From NCBI RefSeq assembly GCF_026013545.1, contig NZ_JAPDOG010000004.1:230294-294293 (forward strand): 64,000 nucleotides of DNA. The letters run 5' to 3'. Both the position numbers and the translations under genes were made by a program. Within the stretch, counting starts at the first letter, position 1; each line of letters opens with the position of its first letter. Shown here piece by piece: positions 7,348 to 15,931 of the stretch. The notes below the pieces were generated by a model. That model did not search any database. It was not told the DNA's origin and worked only from the letters and a program-made list of their open reading frames with translations. Source of the stretch: Defluviimonas salinarum (GTDB lineage: Bacteria; Pseudomonadota; Alphaproteobacteria; Rhodobacterales; Rhodobacteraceae).

Positions 7348-8577
7348 TCAACTCCGGTAATCCTCGGGGCGAATCCCGTGGCGGGTGAGCTTGTCGTAGA
7401 AGGTCTTGCGCGGCAGCCTGAGCGCCGCCGCGGCCTCGGTCGCGTTGCCGCCGTGGCGCGTCAACGCCTCGATCAGGAGCGAACGTTCGACCCGCGCCAT
7501 CTGCCCGGCGAGGCCGGTTTCGCCTTCGTCCTCGTGGCTCTCGCTCAGGCCCATCGCGAAACGCATCGCGGCGTTCATCAGCGCACGGGCGTTGCCGGTC
7601 CAGTCCTCGGCCATCAGGCCGGCGATGGTCTCGGGCGTGATCGCGGGCATCGGCAGGTCGGACTGCTCGCAGGCCAACGCGACATAGTGGCGGAAGAGCA
7701 CCGGGATGTCCTCGGGTCGCTCCTTCAGCGCCGGGATCCGCACCCGGATCACGTCGAGCTTGTAGAAGAGGTCGGGATTGAACCGCCCCGCTGCCGCCTC
7801 GCCCGCGAGGTCGCGGTAGGTTCCGGCGATGACGCGGGTGCCGGGATGGGCGTCGATGAGGTCGAGAAGCGCGAACTGCGCCGCAGGCGGCAGCACCGCG
7901 ACCTCGTCGAGGAAGATCGAGCCGCCCTCGGCGCGCTCGAAGGCCACGGCAAGTGTATCCGGCGCGGCGGAGGCTGCCGAGATCTTCTGGAACGGGCGCA
8001 TCGCGGCGGCGGAGAGCAGGTGGATCACCTCGGCCATCTTCGCGGTGCCCGCGCCCGGCGGCCCCGATATCAGCACCTCGGCCGAGGTCCGCGCCGCTGC
8101 CCGCGCCGCCTCGCGCATCTGCTCGGAGAGAGCGGAGGTTCCGACCAGCATCCGCGCCGCCGCATCGCCCTGCCGGATCTCGCGCTTCAACGCGCGGTTC
8201 TCAAGCACCAGTGCGCGGGTCTTCAGCGCCTTGCCGACCACGGCGAGGAAGTCCGAGGGGCTGCACGGCTTCTCGATGAAGTCGAAGGCGCCGCCCGTCA
8301 TGCCCTTGACCGCCATCGGCACATCGCCCTCCCCGGTCAGGAGGATCACCGGCAGGTCGGCGTCGACCTTGCGCGCATGGTCCAGCAGCGCGAAGCCGTC
8401 CTTGCCCGGCATGCGGATGTCGGAGACCACGATGCCCTGGAACTGCGTCGAGATATGGTCCTTGGCCTCGATGTAGCTTGACGCCAATATCGGTCTCAGC
8501 CCCGCCAGTTCCAGCGTCTGGCCCAAGGCCTCGCGCACCGCGCGGTCGTCGTCGACAAGTAGCACCCGGTCCGTCAT
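7348..8577 (-). CDS. dctD: DctD-type response regulator lacking the sigma-54 contact loop
   Basis: Response regulator of the DctB/DctD pair, 409 aa. The receiver domain is intact: acidic pocket D9-D11, phospho-acceptor D53 in VSDIRMP, T81 and K103. A central AAA+ domain (about 140-340) and a Fis-type HTH (about 365-409, GNATEAAAALRLPRKTFYDK) follow. The AAA+ domain is unusual. The Walker A reads GPPGAGTAK (residues 162-170), with Thr where the catalytic Lys should be. The GAFTGA segment that contacts sigma-54 is absent, and the protein is shorter than the usual 440-460 aa as a result. Walker B (IFLDEV) and the arginine region (FYKLDVIRVRIPALKERPEDIP) remain. It therefore probably acts with the housekeeping sigma factor, like NtrC and HupR of Rhodobacter. 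The gene overlaps dctB by 4 nt. Confidence 0.88.
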   Translation of the reverse strand: MTDRVLLVDDDRAVREALGQTLELAGLRPILASSYIEAKDHISTQFQGIVVSDIRMPGKDGFALLDHARKVDADLPVILLTGEGDVPMAVKGMTGGAFDFIEKPCSPSDFLAVVGKALKTRALVLENRALKREIRQGDAAARMLVGTSALSEQMREAARAAARTSAEVLISGPPGAGTAKMAEVIHLLSAAAMRPFQKISAASAAPDTLAVAFERAEGGSIFLDEVAVLPPAAQFALLDLIDAHPGTRVIAGTYRDLAGEAAAGRFNPDLFYKLDVIRVRIPALKERPEDIPVLFRHYVALACEQSDLPMPAITPETIAGLMAEDWTGNARALMNAAMRFAMGLSESHEDEGETGLAGQMARVERSLLIEALTRHGGNATEAAAALRLPRKTFYDKLTRHGIRPEDYRS

Positions 8578-10298
8578 GCCGCCTTGGTCCCCGGTTCGGC
8601 CGCGTCAAGCTCGACGACGAACTCCGCGCCGCCGGTGTCGCGGTTGCGCCCGGCGATCGTGCCGCCGAAGCTCTGGACGATGCCGTAGGAGATCGAGAGG
8701 CCGAGCCCCATTCCCTCGCTCGCGCCGACCTCCTTGGTCGAGTAGAACGGGTCGAAGATCCGATCCGGCTCGGCGATGCCCGGCCCGGTATCAGCGACGG
8801 CGAGCCGCACCCGCCCGGCGACAGGGGCGATGTTGATCGAGACGGTCCCGCCCGCCTCCATCGCGTCGGCGGCATTGGCGAGCAAGTTCATCACCACTTG
8901 CTGCAGCCGCACCTCGCCGCCGCGCACCCAGACGGCCGCCGCAGGCGGCTGCCAGTCCACGCCGACGCCGCTCGCCCTGAGCCGCGCCTCGCTGAGTTCC
9001 AGCGCATCCGCAACGACCTGGACGAGATCGACATCGCTCATCCCGTCATGCTCCTGCCGCGCGAATGCGCGCAGGTTCTTGATGATCCGCCCCATCCGCC
9101 GGGCAAGGTCGTTGATGCGGCCAAGGTTCTCGGCCGCCTTCTCGGGCTGGGCGCGGTCGAGGAACAGCCCGGCATTCTCGGCGTAGGAGCGGATCGCCAT
9201 CAGCGGCTGGTTGAGCTCGTGGCTGATCCCGGCCGACATCTGGCCGAGCGCCGAAAGCTTGCCCGCCTGCACCAGCTCCGCCTGGGCGCGGTGGAGCTGC
9301 TCGTTCGCCTCCGACAGCTCCCGCGTGCGTTCCTCGACACGGGTTTCGAGCCGAGCATTTGCCTCGGCTTCGGCCGCGAGCTGCACCGCGAGCGCGCGCC
9401 GCCTCTCCAGAAGCGCGTAGCCCCCCGCCCCGATCACCAGGCAGGCCGCCGCCGCCACCAGCGCCTGCAGAAGCGCTTGCCGTTCCGCCGGGGCGATGTC
9501 GACCAGAGCCTCGCCGGTCATCTCGATCACCGGCAGCGGCCGCGTCAGATGCAGCGCGCGGGCCGGCAGGTAGGGACCGCCGTCGAGATCCCAGACCTCG
9601 TGGCGGTCGATATGTCGAACCTTGCGGCGCAGAAGATCCGCCGGCACCTCGCCCTCGCCTTCGGGCATGAGGTCGAGCCGCACCAGCACCAGTTCGTCGC
9701 GGTTCGACACGAAGGCGATGCCGTCGCTGTCGGTGAAGAAGACGATCATCGGCTCGCCGCGCCAGATCACCTCGACCGCTTCGGTCTCGATCCGCACCAC
9801 CAGTGCACCCGCGACCGGGCCATCCGGCGAGAAGACCGGCGCGGCATAGACGAAGAGCCGCCGCCCGGTTTCCTTTTCGATCTCATGATGAAATCCGAGC
9901 GCACCCTGCATGGCCCGGCGCACATAGGGCGCGGTGGAGCGGTTCGCGCCGCGTCCCGGCCCCGACGAGGCGATGATGCGGCCCGAGGCACCGACGAGCA
10001 GGAACTCGTCCGAGCGTGTCATGTCGGCGGTGCGCCGCAGAAGCGCGTCGACCGGTTCGGCCGGCACCGAAGGATCGAGGGCGAAGCGCAGGATCTCTGG
10101 ATGGTCCGCCATCAGCACGGTCATCTCGCGGTAGCGCTGGAGTTGACCAAGCAGCCGGTCGCCCGCGAGCGCCAGATCGGCGCGTCCGCGCTCCTCGAGC
10201 CGCGTCAGCGCGTCGTCGAGTGCCCGCCACCAGGTGCCGGCGATCACCGCCCCCGCAAGGCTCAGAAATACTGCGAGCGCCAGCGCGCGTCGGATCAT
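8574..10298 (-). CDS. dctB: DctB-type sensor histidine kinase
   Basis: Membrane sensor kinase of 574 aa that pairs with the adjacent response regulator. Order of parts: TM1 (about 5-23), periplasmic double-Cache/PAS-like sensor (about 24-245) with the ligand-loop pattern GASGRIIASSGPGRGANRS, TM2 (about 265-285) and a cytoplasmic coiled coil (about 290-345). The HisKA box follows (ISHELNQPLMAIRSYAENA, phospho-His in SHE), then the ATPase domain with N box NLLANAADAM, G1 DTGPGI and G2 GMGLGLS. The layout and H-box match DctB of rhizobia, which senses C4-dicarboxylates. It is first in a two-gene operon and divergent from the XRE/cupin regulator. Confidence 0.9.
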   Translation of the reverse strand: MIRRALALAVFLSLAGAVIAGTWWRALDDALTRLEERGRADLALAGDRLLGQLQRYREMTVLMADHPEILRFALDPSVPAEPVDALLRRTADMTRSDEFLLVGASGRIIASSGPGRGANRSTAPYVRRAMQGALGFHHEIEKETGRRLFVYAAPVFSPDGPVAGALVVRIETEAVEVIWRGEPMIVFFTDSDGIAFVSNRDELVLVRLDLMPEGEGEVPADLLRRKVRHIDRHEVWDLDGGPYLPARALHLTRPLPVIEMTGEALVDIAPAERQALLQALVAAAACLVIGAGGYALLERRRALAVQLAAEAEANARLETRVEERTRELSEANEQLHRAQAELVQAGKLSALGQMSAGISHELNQPLMAIRSYAENAGLFLDRAQPEKAAENLGRINDLARRMGRIIKNLRAFARQEHDGMSDVDLVQVVADALELSEARLRASGVGVDWQPPAAAVWVRGGEVRLQQVVMNLLANAADAMEAGGTVSINIAPVAGRVRLAVADTGPGIAEPDRIFDPFYSTKEVGASEGMGLGLSISYGIVQSFGGTIAGRNRDTGGAEFVVELDAAEPGTKAA

Positions 10299-10355
10299 GC
10301 CGTTCCTCCTCCGGTCTGGCAGTCTACCGAAGTGGCCACGGCAATTGCCAGCGCA

Positions 10356-10365
10356 ATTCGTTTGC
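10356..10365 (+). promoter_or_regulatory. Half-site of the MarR-type operator
   Basis: ATTCGTTTGC is identical to the left arm of the palindrome at 25837-25858 and differs by one base from that at 17907-17928. The right arm is not conserved. It lies in the dctB/XRE divergent spacer, 132 nt upstream of the XRE start. It may be chance. Confidence 0.3.
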
Positions 10366-10431
10366 CATCAGGCCGGCCGGGCGGGCGTAAAACTCGACAG
10401 GGCTTACGCAACGGAAAGAAAACTTTTTTGG

Positions 10432-10459
10432 CTGACAAAAATTTTTTTACCAATACAGT
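10432..10459 (+). promoter_or_regulatory. Candidate promoter for the XRE/cupin gene
   Basis: CTGACA, a 16-bp AT-rich spacer and TACAGT form a plausible sigma-70 promoter ending 29 nt before the TTG start. This stretch is much richer in A/T than the rest of the region. Confidence 0.4.
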
Positions 10460-10487
10460 AGTCCCCGCCCGACTCGGAGTCGACGAC

Positions 10488-11117
10488 TTGCCCAAACCGC
10501 AACCGCAGACGACCACCAGCATCGGACCGCTCATCCGCGCCCGCCGCCGACAGTTGTCGATCACGCTGCAGGAACTGGGGGAAAAGTCCGGCGTCTCGGT
10601 CGGCTATCTCAGCCAGCTCGAACGCGACAACGCCACGCCGACCCTCGGCACGCTGGCGCAGATCGCGCAGGCGCTCGGCGTCGGGCTCGACTACTTCATC
10701 GCCGCGCCGCGCCCGGCCGACGCGCTGACCGTCGCGGCGGACCGGCCGCGCTTCTCGATCGATGGCTCCTCCGTCGTCTATGAACGCATCGGCGCCGAGT
10801 TTCCCGGCAGCGAGCTGTCGTCCTTCATCCTGCATGTCCCGCCCGGCTACCGCTCTGAGACCGTGAGCCACGAGGGCGAGGAGATCGTCTTCGTGCTCGA
10901 AGGCAGCGTGGTGCAGGTGCTCGAGGGCGAGGAGTTCCGCATGACGGAGGGCGACAGCCTGCATTACCGCGGCAACCGCCCGCATGGCTGGTACAATGAC
11001 AGCGGCAGGCCGGCGAAGATCCTCTGGACCGGCACGCTCGAGCTTTTCCGCGGCCCGACCCGTGCCGCGCCGGTCCTGCCCTCGCTCGCCTCGGGCATGC
11101 AGGAGGGCGAGGCATGA
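10488..11117 (+). CDS. XRE-family HTH regulator with C-terminal cupin domain
   Basis: Regulator of 209 aa with an N-terminal Cro/CI-type HTH (about residues 13-67, TLQELGEKSGVSVGYLSQLE) and a C-terminal cupin_2 sensor (about 110-195, PPGYRSETVSHEGEEIVFVLEG, then GDSLHYRGNRPHGWYN). Proteins of this layout (SutR/PuuR type) often control amine or amino-acid catabolism and transport next door. No ATG or GTG lies before the HTH in this frame. A TTG with GGAG 8 nt upstream is the best start. The gene stands directly upstream of the dpp importer on the same strand, so it is the likely local regulator of that operon. The cupin His residues could bind a metal or a small ligand. Confidence 0.82.
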   Translation: MPKPQPQTTTSIGPLIRARRRQLSITLQELGEKSGVSVGYLSQLERDNATPTLGTLAQIAQALGVGLDYFIAAPRPADALTVAADRPRFSIDGSSVVYERIGAEFPGSELSSFILHVPPGYRSETVSHEGEEIVFVLEGSVVQVLEGEEFRMTEGDSLHYRGNRPHGWYNDSGRPAKILWTGTLELFRGPTRAAPVLPSLASGMQEGEA

Positions 11118-11262
11118 CCGGCCGTCACCGCGACCGCAACCAACACCGAAATTCCCCGGCCATCGGCCTCGCCGACAACCGGACCGGGGATGAGCCCTGC
11201 CTATCCGCGCCGCGGAACGGCAGCAACGACTGAAAAAACGAACCTCAACCTGGGAGTAACAG

Positions 11263-12855
11263 ATGAACCTGAAATACCAACTCGCAACCGGCCTCGTGCT
11301 TGCCGCCCTGATGGGCGGCGCGGCCTCGGCCAAGACGCTGGTCTATTGCTCGGAAGGCTCGCCCGAGGGCTTCGACGCGGCGCTCTACACCTCCGGCACC
11401 ACTTTCGACGCCTCCGAACACACGATCTACGACAAGCTCGTGCTGTTCGAGACCGGCACCACCAACGTGATTCCCGGCCTCGCCGAGAGCTGGGAGACCT
11501 CCGAGGACGGGCTGGAATATACGTTCCACCTCCGTCAGGGCGTCAATTTCCACGCGAATGACCAGTTCACCCCGACGCGCGACTTCAACGCCGATGACGT
11601 GATCTTCTCGTTCGAGCGTCAGGGCAAGGCCGACAACCCGTACAACCAGGTTTCCGGCGGCACCTGGGAATACTTCAACGGCATGTCGATGCCCGACCTG
11701 ATCAAGGAAATCGTCAAGGTCGACGACTACACCGTGAAGTTCGTGCTGAACCGGCCCGAGGCGCCGATGGTGTCGAACCTCGCGATGGGCTTCGCCTCGA
11801 TCATGTCGAAGGAATACGCCGACGCGATGCTCGAGGCCGGCACGCCCGAGATGCTGAACCAGGCGCCGATCGGCACCGGGCCGTTCAGCTTCGTCGCCTA
11901 TCAGAAGGACGCGGTGATCCGCTACAAGGCGAACCCGGACTACTGGCGCGGCGCCTCGCCGATCGACGATCTCGTCTTCGCGATCACTCCGGACGCGAGC
12001 GTCCGCTACCAGAAGCTGAAGGCGGGCGAGTGCCATGTCATGCCATATCCGAACCCGGCTGACGTCGAGGCGATGAAGGCCGACCCGGACGTGCAGCTTC
12101 TGGAGCAGGAAGGGCTCAACGTCGGCTATCTCGCCTACAACACCAAGGTCGCGCCCTTCGACAACACCGCCGTGCGCAAGGCGCTCAACATGGCGATCGA
12201 CAAGAAGGCGATCATCGACGTCGTCTTCCAGGGTGCCGGTCAGGCCGCGAAGAACCCGATCCCGCCGACGATCTGGTCCTATAACGACGCGGTCGAGGAC
12301 GATCCCTATGATCCCGAAGCCGCCAAGGCCGCGCTGGCCGAAGCGGGCGTCTCGGACCTCTCGATGAAGATCTGGGCGATGCCGGTGCAACGCCCGTACA
12401 ACCCGAACGCACGGCGCATGGCCGAGCTGATCCAGGCCGACATGGCCAAGATCGGCGTCACCGTCGAGATCGTGTCCTACGAATGGGGCGAGTATCTCGA
12501 GCGTTCGAAGGCCGAGGACCGCGACGGCGCGGTGCTGCTGGGCTGGACCGGCGACAACGGCGACCCGGACAACTTCCTCGCGGTGCTGCTCGGCTGTGAC
12601 GCCGTCGGCGGCTCCAACCGCGCCCAGTGGTGCAACGAGGAGTTCAACGATCTCGTCCAGAAGGCCAAGGTGACGTCGAACCCGGAAGAGCGCACCAAGC
12701 TCTATGAAGAGGCGCAGGTCGTCTTCAAGCGCGAGGCGCCCTGGGCCACGATCGCCCATTCGGTGGTGTTCATGCCGGTGCGTCCGGAAGTGACCGGATA
12801 CAAGGTCCATCCGCTCGGCGGCCACATCTTCTACGGCGTCGACCTGACGGAATGA
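11263..12855 (+). CDS. dppA: Peptide/dipeptide ABC transporter substrate-binding protein
   Basis: Periplasmic binding protein of SBP family 5, 530 aa, full length. The signal peptide MNLKYQLATGLVLAALMGGAASA is followed by KTLVYCSEGSPEGFDAALYTSGTT. That block is nearly identical in pattern to the start of mature DppA of enterobacteria, so the dipeptide branch is favoured over oligopeptide or nickel. A ribosome site GGGAGT precedes the ATG by 6-7 nt. It is the first gene of an operon dppA-(M24 peptidase)-dppBCDF, followed by a perfect hairpin. Family 5 proteins also carry non-peptides, and the downstream ring-cleavage gene leaves that open. Confidence 0.88.
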   Translation: MNLKYQLATGLVLAALMGGAASAKTLVYCSEGSPEGFDAALYTSGTTFDASEHTIYDKLVLFETGTTNVIPGLAESWETSEDGLEYTFHLRQGVNFHANDQFTPTRDFNADDVIFSFERQGKADNPYNQVSGGTWEYFNGMSMPDLIKEIVKVDDYTVKFVLNRPEAPMVSNLAMGFASIMSKEYADAMLEAGTPEMLNQAPIGTGPFSFVAYQKDAVIRYKANPDYWRGASPIDDLVFAITPDASVRYQKLKAGECHVMPYPNPADVEAMKADPDVQLLEQEGLNVGYLAYNTKVAPFDNTAVRKALNMAIDKKAIIDVVFQGAGQAAKNPIPPTIWSYNDAVEDDPYDPEAAKAALAEAGVSDLSMKIWAMPVQRPYNPNARRMAELIQADMAKIGVTVEIVSYEWGEYLERSKAEDRDGAVLLGWTGDNGDPDNFLAVLLGCDAVGGSNRAQWCNEEFNDLVQKAKVTSNPEERTKLYEEAQVVFKREAPWATIAHSVVFMPVRPEVTGYKVHPLGGHIFYGVDLTE

Positions 12856-12864
12856 TGCAAAGGC

Positions 12865-12886
12865 GCGGGGCCGGATCCGGCCCCGC
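12865..12886 (+). terminator. Intercistronic hairpin after dppA
   Basis: A perfect 22-bp palindrome with arms GCGGGGCCGGA and TCCGGCCCCGC begins 10 nt after the dppA stop. There is no U-run. It probably stabilises the dppA message and limits read-through into the peptidase and permease genes. Confidence 0.65.
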
Positions 12887-12912
12887 CCGCCTCTCGGGGG
12901 GGAGCACAACAC

Positions 12913-14013
12913 ATGACTGACCGTTACGCCGCGCATCGGGCGATTGCGCGCGATCTCGGTGCCGAGGCGGTGGCGCTGGTGCCGGGGCCGAACTTCGAGC
13001 GCCTCTACCGTGCGCCCTTCGGAACCAACGAGCGCCCCCTTGTCGTCGTGATCCCGGTCGAGGGCGCGCCCGCCGCAGTCGTTCCCAACCTCGAACTCAG
13101 CTCCTTCGCCAAGCTCGGCTTCGAGGGCGAGGTCTTCGACTGGCGCGACCAGACCGGCTACGCCGATGCCTTCGCCGCCCTCTCCCGCCACCTGCCGCTC
13201 CGCTCGATCGCGGTCGAGGGCCAGGTGATGCGGGTCTTCGTCCACCACGCGCTCACCACCGCTTCTCCGGGGATCGCGGTCCTTGACGCGGAGCGCGAGA
13301 TCTCCGGCCTCCGGCTCAGGAAGACCGACGACGAGATCTCCGCGATGACCGAGGCGATCCGTATCTCCGAGGCAGCCCTTGGCGAGACCCTCGACCAGGT
13401 GAAGCCCGGCATGACCGAAGCCGCGGTCGAGCGCCTGCTTGTCGCCGCGCTCTTCGCCCACGGCGCGGACGACCAAGCGTTCGGCGCGCTCGTCGCGGCC
13501 TCCGACAACTCCGCCCATTCCCACGCCCATGCCCGCGCCGATTACGAGATCCGGCCCGGCGACGCGCTGCTTCTCGATTTCGGCGCAAAGAAAGGCGGCC
13601 TCTGCGCCGACATCACCCGCACCGTCTTCGTCGGCCACGCCACGGACGAGGCCCAGGCGGTCTACGACACGGTCCTGCGCGCCAACCTCGCGGGCTTCGC
13701 CGCGACCCGGCCCGGCGCCACGGCGCACGACGTGGACGACGCGGTGATCTCGGTCCTCGAAGCCTCGCCCTATGCCGACCGGATCCGCACCAAGACCGGC
13801 CACGGGCTTGGCCGCGACGTGCACGAGGCGCCCTACATCATGCGCGGCAACAGCCAGACACTGGAGCCCGGCATGGTCTTCACCAATGAACCCGGCCTCT
13901 ACCGAACCGGCCCCGGCGGTTTCGGCGTCAGGATCGAGGACGACGTCCTCGTCACCGAGAGCGAAAGCCGCTCGCTCACCACATTCCCCAAAGAACTGAA
14001 GGTCGTCGGCTGA
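12913..14013 (+). CDS. M24 family metallopeptidase (Xaa-Pro aminopeptidase-like)
   Basis: Pita-bread fold hydrolase of 366 aa with a creatinase-like N-terminal domain (about 1-130) and a catalytic M24 domain. The five metal ligands are visible: the Asp pair in LLDFGAKKGGLCADITRT, His in KTGHGLGRDVHE, Glu in FTNEPGLY and Glu in GVRIEDDVLV. Family members cleave N-terminal residues before proline or, in creatinase and DoeA-type enzymes, hydrolyse small C-N compounds. Its place inside the dpp operon, with its stop overlapping the dppB start by 1 nt, argues that it processes the imported compound. Whether the substrate is a Pro-dipeptide or a small amide cannot be decided here. Confidence 0.85.
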   Translation: MTDRYAAHRAIARDLGAEAVALVPGPNFERLYRAPFGTNERPLVVVIPVEGAPAAVVPNLELSSFAKLGFEGEVFDWRDQTGYADAFAALSRHLPLRSIAVEGQVMRVFVHHALTTASPGIAVLDAEREISGLRLRKTDDEISAMTEAIRISEAALGETLDQVKPGMTEAAVERLLVAALFAHGADDQAFGALVAASDNSAHSHAHARADYEIRPGDALLLDFGAKKGGLCADITRTVFVGHATDEAQAVYDTVLRANLAGFAATRPGATAHDVDDAVISVLEASPYADRIRTKTGHGLGRDVHEAPYIMRGNSQTLEPGMVFTNEPGLYRTGPGGFGVRIEDDVLVTESESRSLTTFPKELKVVG

Positions 14014-15020
14014 TGCTCAGATATCTCCTCTCGCGCCTCCTGACGTTCCTGCCGACATTCTTCGGCGTGACGATCATCTCGTTTTCGTTCATCCGGCTCC
14101 TGCCGGGCGACCCGATCATCGTCATGGCCGGCGAACGCGGCGTCAGCGCGGAACGCTATGAAGAACTCGTCCAGCAGTTCGGCTTCGACCAGCCGCTCTG
14201 GCGGCAATACATCGACTATCTCGGCGGCGTCATCCAGGGCGACCTCGGCCAGAGCTTCGTGACCAAGAAGCCGGTCTGGGACGAGTTCTTCGCGCTCTTC
14301 CCGGCGACCCTGGAACTGTCGGTCTGCGCGATGATCTTCGCGGTGGCCCTCGGCCTTCCGGCCGGCGTCATCGCGGCGGTGAACCGCGGCAAGCTCTTCG
14401 ACCGGACGCTGATGTCGACGGCCCTCGTCGGCTACTCGATGCCGATCTTCTGGTGGGCACTGCTCCTCATCATCGTCTTTTCCGGCATGCTCGGGCTCAC
14501 GCCGGTCTCGGGCCGGATCAGCCTGCTCTACTATTTCGACAACACCACCGGCTTCATGCTGATCGACTCGCTCCGCTCGGGCCAGTCCGGCGCCTTCACC
14601 TCGGCCGTCCACCACCTGGTCCTGCCGACGATCGTCCTCGGCACCATCCCCCTGGCGGTCATCGCCCGCCAGACCCGCTCGGCGATGCTGGAGGTCCTCT
14701 CCGAAGACTATATCCGCACCGCCCGCGCCAAGGGTCTCGCGCCGTTCCGGGTGAACGGGGTCCATGCGCTCCGAAACGCGCTCATCCCGGTCGTGACCGT
14801 GATCGGGCTTTCGGTCGGCACGCTACTCGCCGGCGCGATCCTCACCGAGACGATCTTCTCCTGGCCCGGCATCGGCAAGTGGATGGTCGATTCGATCTTC
14901 CGCCGCGACTACCCGGTCGTGCAGGGCGGGCTCCTTCTGATCGCCGTCATGGTGATGATCGTGAACCTGACCGTGGACCTGCTCTACGGCTTCATCAACC
15001 CCAAGATCCGGAAGCGCTGA
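14013..15020 (+). CDS. dppB: Dipeptide-type ABC transporter permease DppB
   Basis: Inner-membrane permease of 335 aa with six predicted helices. The N-terminus MLRYLLSRLLTFLPTFFGVTIISFSFIRLLPGDP is the canonical DppB/OppB start (shown here as a pattern: short amphipathic helix, long TM1, LLPGDP). The EAA loop is seen in EDYIRTARAKGLAPFRV, followed by HALRNALIPVVT. The ATG overlaps the upstream peptidase stop, and dppC starts 1 nt after its stop, so translation is probably coupled through the operon. Confidence 0.92.
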   Translation: MLRYLLSRLLTFLPTFFGVTIISFSFIRLLPGDPIIVMAGERGVSAERYEELVQQFGFDQPLWRQYIDYLGGVIQGDLGQSFVTKKPVWDEFFALFPATLELSVCAMIFAVALGLPAGVIAAVNRGKLFDRTLMSTALVGYSMPIFWWALLLIIVFSGMLGLTPVSGRISLLYYFDNTTGFMLIDSLRSGQSGAFTSAVHHLVLPTIVLGTIPLAVIARQTRSAMLEVLSEDYIRTARAKGLAPFRVNGVHALRNALIPVVTVIGLSVGTLLAGAILTETIFSWPGIGKWMVDSIFRRDYPVVQGGLLLIAVMVMIVNLTVDLLYGFINPKIRKR

Positions 15021-15021
15021 G

Positions 15022-15927
15022 ATGGCCGAGACAACCATGACCGCCGCCGCGACCGCCGCCGCCCGCCCCGGCCGGCTGAAGGAATTCTGGTTCTATTTCC
15101 GCGAGAACAGGGGCGCCGTGATCGGGCTCTGGTTCTTCGCGGCCTTCATCCTCGTCGCGATCTTTGCACCGCTGATCGCGCCGCACGATCCGACCCAGCA
15201 GTTCCGCGACGCGCTGCTGAAGCCGCCCTTCTGGGAGGAAGGCGGCAGCCTCACCTACCCCTTAGGTACCGACGCGGTGGGCCGCGACATGCTCTCGCGG
15301 CTCGTGCACGGGTCGCGCTACTCCTTCTACGTCGGCATCATCGTCGTCACCTTCGCGGCCTCGGGCGGCATCGTCATCGGCCTCATCGCCGGCTTCGCGC
15401 CGAAATGGATCGACACGATCATCATGCGGGTGATGGACATCGTCCTCGCCTTCCCCTCGCTTCTCCTTGCCCTGGTGCTGGTGGCGATCCTCGGCCCGTC
15501 GCTGACGAACGCGATGATCGCCATCGCCATCACCTACCAGCCGCATTACGTCCGCCTGACCCGCGCGAGCGTGCTGTCGGAACGGTCGAAGGACTACGTC
15601 ACCGCCGCCCGCGTCGTCGGCGCTAGCAAGTCCCGACTGATGTTCACGACGGTGCTGCCGAACTGCCTCTCGCCGATCATCGTGCAGGCGGCCTTGTCGT
15701 TCTCGACCGCGATCCTCGACGCGGCCGCCCTTGGCTTCCTCGGCATGGGCGCCCAGCCCCCCACCCCGGAATGGGGCACGATGCTCGCCGAGGCGCGCGA
15801 GTTCATCCTGCGTGCCTGGTGGGTCGTGACCTGGCCCGGCCTCGCGATCCTGATCACCGTCCTTGCCATCAACCTGATGGGCGACGGATTGCGCGACGCG
15901 CTCGACCCGAAACTGAAGCGGAGCTGA
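15022..15927 (+). CDS. dppC: Dipeptide-type ABC transporter permease DppC
   Basis: Second permease subunit, 301 aa. It shows the DppC/OppC features: an N-terminal cytoplasmic segment, TM1 ([23 protein letters not shown]), the conserved [22 protein letters not shown] block and an EAA loop ([19 protein letters not shown]). The C-terminal [21 protein letters not shown] is also typical. An Ala/Thr-rich leader (residues 5-15) is dispensable in appearance. It forms the heterodimeric channel with DppB. Confidence 0.92.
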   Translation: MAETTMTAAATAAARPGRLKEFWFYFRENRGAVIGLWFFAAFILVAIFAPLIAPHDPTQQFRDALLKPPFWEEGGSLTYPLGTDAVGRDMLSRLVHGSRYSFYVGIIVVTFAASGGIVIGLIAGFAPKWIDTIIMRVMDIVLAFPSLLLALVLVAILGPSLTNAMIAIAITYQPHYVRLTRASVLSERSKDYVTAARVVGASKSRLMFTTVLPNCLSPIIVQAALSFSTAILDAAALGFLGMGAQPPTPEWGTMLAEAREFILRAWWVVTWPGLAILITVLAINLMGDGLRDALDPKLKRS

Positions 15928-15931
15928 CGCG

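Noticed and set aside
11114..11233. 39-codon open frame overlapping the end of the XRE gene by ATGA
   Set aside because: Composition is Arg/Asn-rich and low-complexity, it has no known motif, and the spacer is better explained as the dppA leader.
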